This document shows, one piece after another, positions 33,287 through 33,418 of a stretch of 33,418 nt of DNA. Both the position numbers and the translations under genes were made by a program. The DNA is taken from positions 1 through 33,418 of the forward strand of contig SKJE01000111.1 in NCBI GenBank assembly GCA_007116075.1, given 5' to 3'. The notes under the pieces were generated by a model that was not told where the DNA came from, made no database searches, and worked only from the letters and a program-made list of their open reading frames with translations. Every line of letters begins with the position of its first letter. Positions within the stretch are counted from its first letter, which is position 1. This DNA comes from Spirochaetia bacterium (GTDB lineage Bacteria; Spirochaetota; Spirochaetia; PWKH01).

Positions 33287-33418
33287 AAGAATCTAATAGC
33301 TCCTCAATCCCGTTCCAAAGAGGATCCAAAGCCGTAATAATTTTTTTATACATTTTGTACCGATCATCATAATAGCTAACATGATTCTCTATTGGTTCAA
33401 CACGTTTCTTTATGGTAA
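33285..33418 (-). CDS. FGGY-family carbohydrate kinase, C-terminal end (partial)
   Basis: The minus strand is open from the window edge to a TAA at 33285-33287 and encodes 43 residues: 'TIKKRVEPIENHVSYYDDRY', then 'KMYKKIITALDPLWNGIEEL'. This is the characteristic tail of FGGY kinases (xylulokinase/ribulokinase-like), where 'EP...N...Y...Y..Y..LY..L' closes the protein. The rest lies outside the window. It is upstream of and co-directional with the binding protein, so the operon pairs import of a sugar with its phosphorylation. The particular sugar is unknown. Confidence 0.65.
   Translation of the reverse strand, partial: TIKKRVEPIENHVSYYDDRYKMYKKIITALDPLWNGIEELLDS

Overview
This is a bacterial chromosome window, probably from a diderm. 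A spirochaete-like host is my best guess. The support is indirect: the binding protein's signal region (Leu-Phe-Ala-Ala-Gly-Ser near residue 20), a predicted outer-membrane barrel, and many decayed AAA/DUF4143 ATPase genes. No rRNA or tRNA gene, CRISPR array or replication origin was seen.

Layout. (1) Positions 1-4.9 kb are a decaying accessory region. It holds the end of an AAA/DUF4143 ATPase, a broken second ATPase, a 3' fragment of an ABC-F gene, an intact VapBC-type toxin-antitoxin pair, a possible transposase tail, a 5'-truncated transglutaminase gene and an antisense scrap of an RND/MMPL transporter. (2) 4.9-9.3 kb carries a D-threonine aldolase/D-serine dehydratase-like gene facing a leftward operon of HMG-CoA lyase, HMG-CoA reductase and an SDR dehydrogenase. 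The lyase-plus-reductase pairing resembles mevalonate catabolism (mvaB/mvaA). A PPC/DUF296 gene remnant lies just upstream. (3) 9.3-11.35 kb is a second accessory patch: a dead VapBC copy, a dead DUF4143 scrap and an intact ATPase. This patch and the 3' end of the adjacent ABC-F gene are repeated, in decayed form, at 1-2.0 kb. (4) 11.36-22.3 kb holds a Uup-like ABC-F ATPase, a putative outer-membrane barrel, a diacylglycerol-kinase-family lipid kinase, a universal stress protein, a tyrosine recombinase, an EamA exporter, a TPR-like protein, a lipid- or membrane-anchored alpha/beta hydrolase, a truncated CorA and a GPH-type symporter. (5) 22.3-26.3 kb is a conserved core operon, prfA-prmC-rsh (release factor 1, its methyltransferase, and the (p)ppGpp synthetase/hydrolase). 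(6) 26.3-27.4 kb is a third, dead ATPase gene. (7) 27.8-33.4 kb is an AT-richer leftward sugar-type import operon: the tail of an FGGY kinase, a periplasmic binding protein, a double ATPase, two permeases, a small conserved-looking protein and a cupin.

The most notable signals are these. First, a segmental duplication in which each copy kept what the other lost, with deletions at short direct repeats. Second, a perfect 13-8-13 bp inverted repeat, the loxP/FRT geometry, directly in front of a tyrosine recombinase that has Trp at the second-His position. Third, three promoters whose -10 boxes lie only 6-8 bp from the start codon, which predicts leaderless mRNAs. Fourth, the putative mevalonate-degradation operon built around a class I-like reductase. 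I did not identify a wholly new defence or mobile system.
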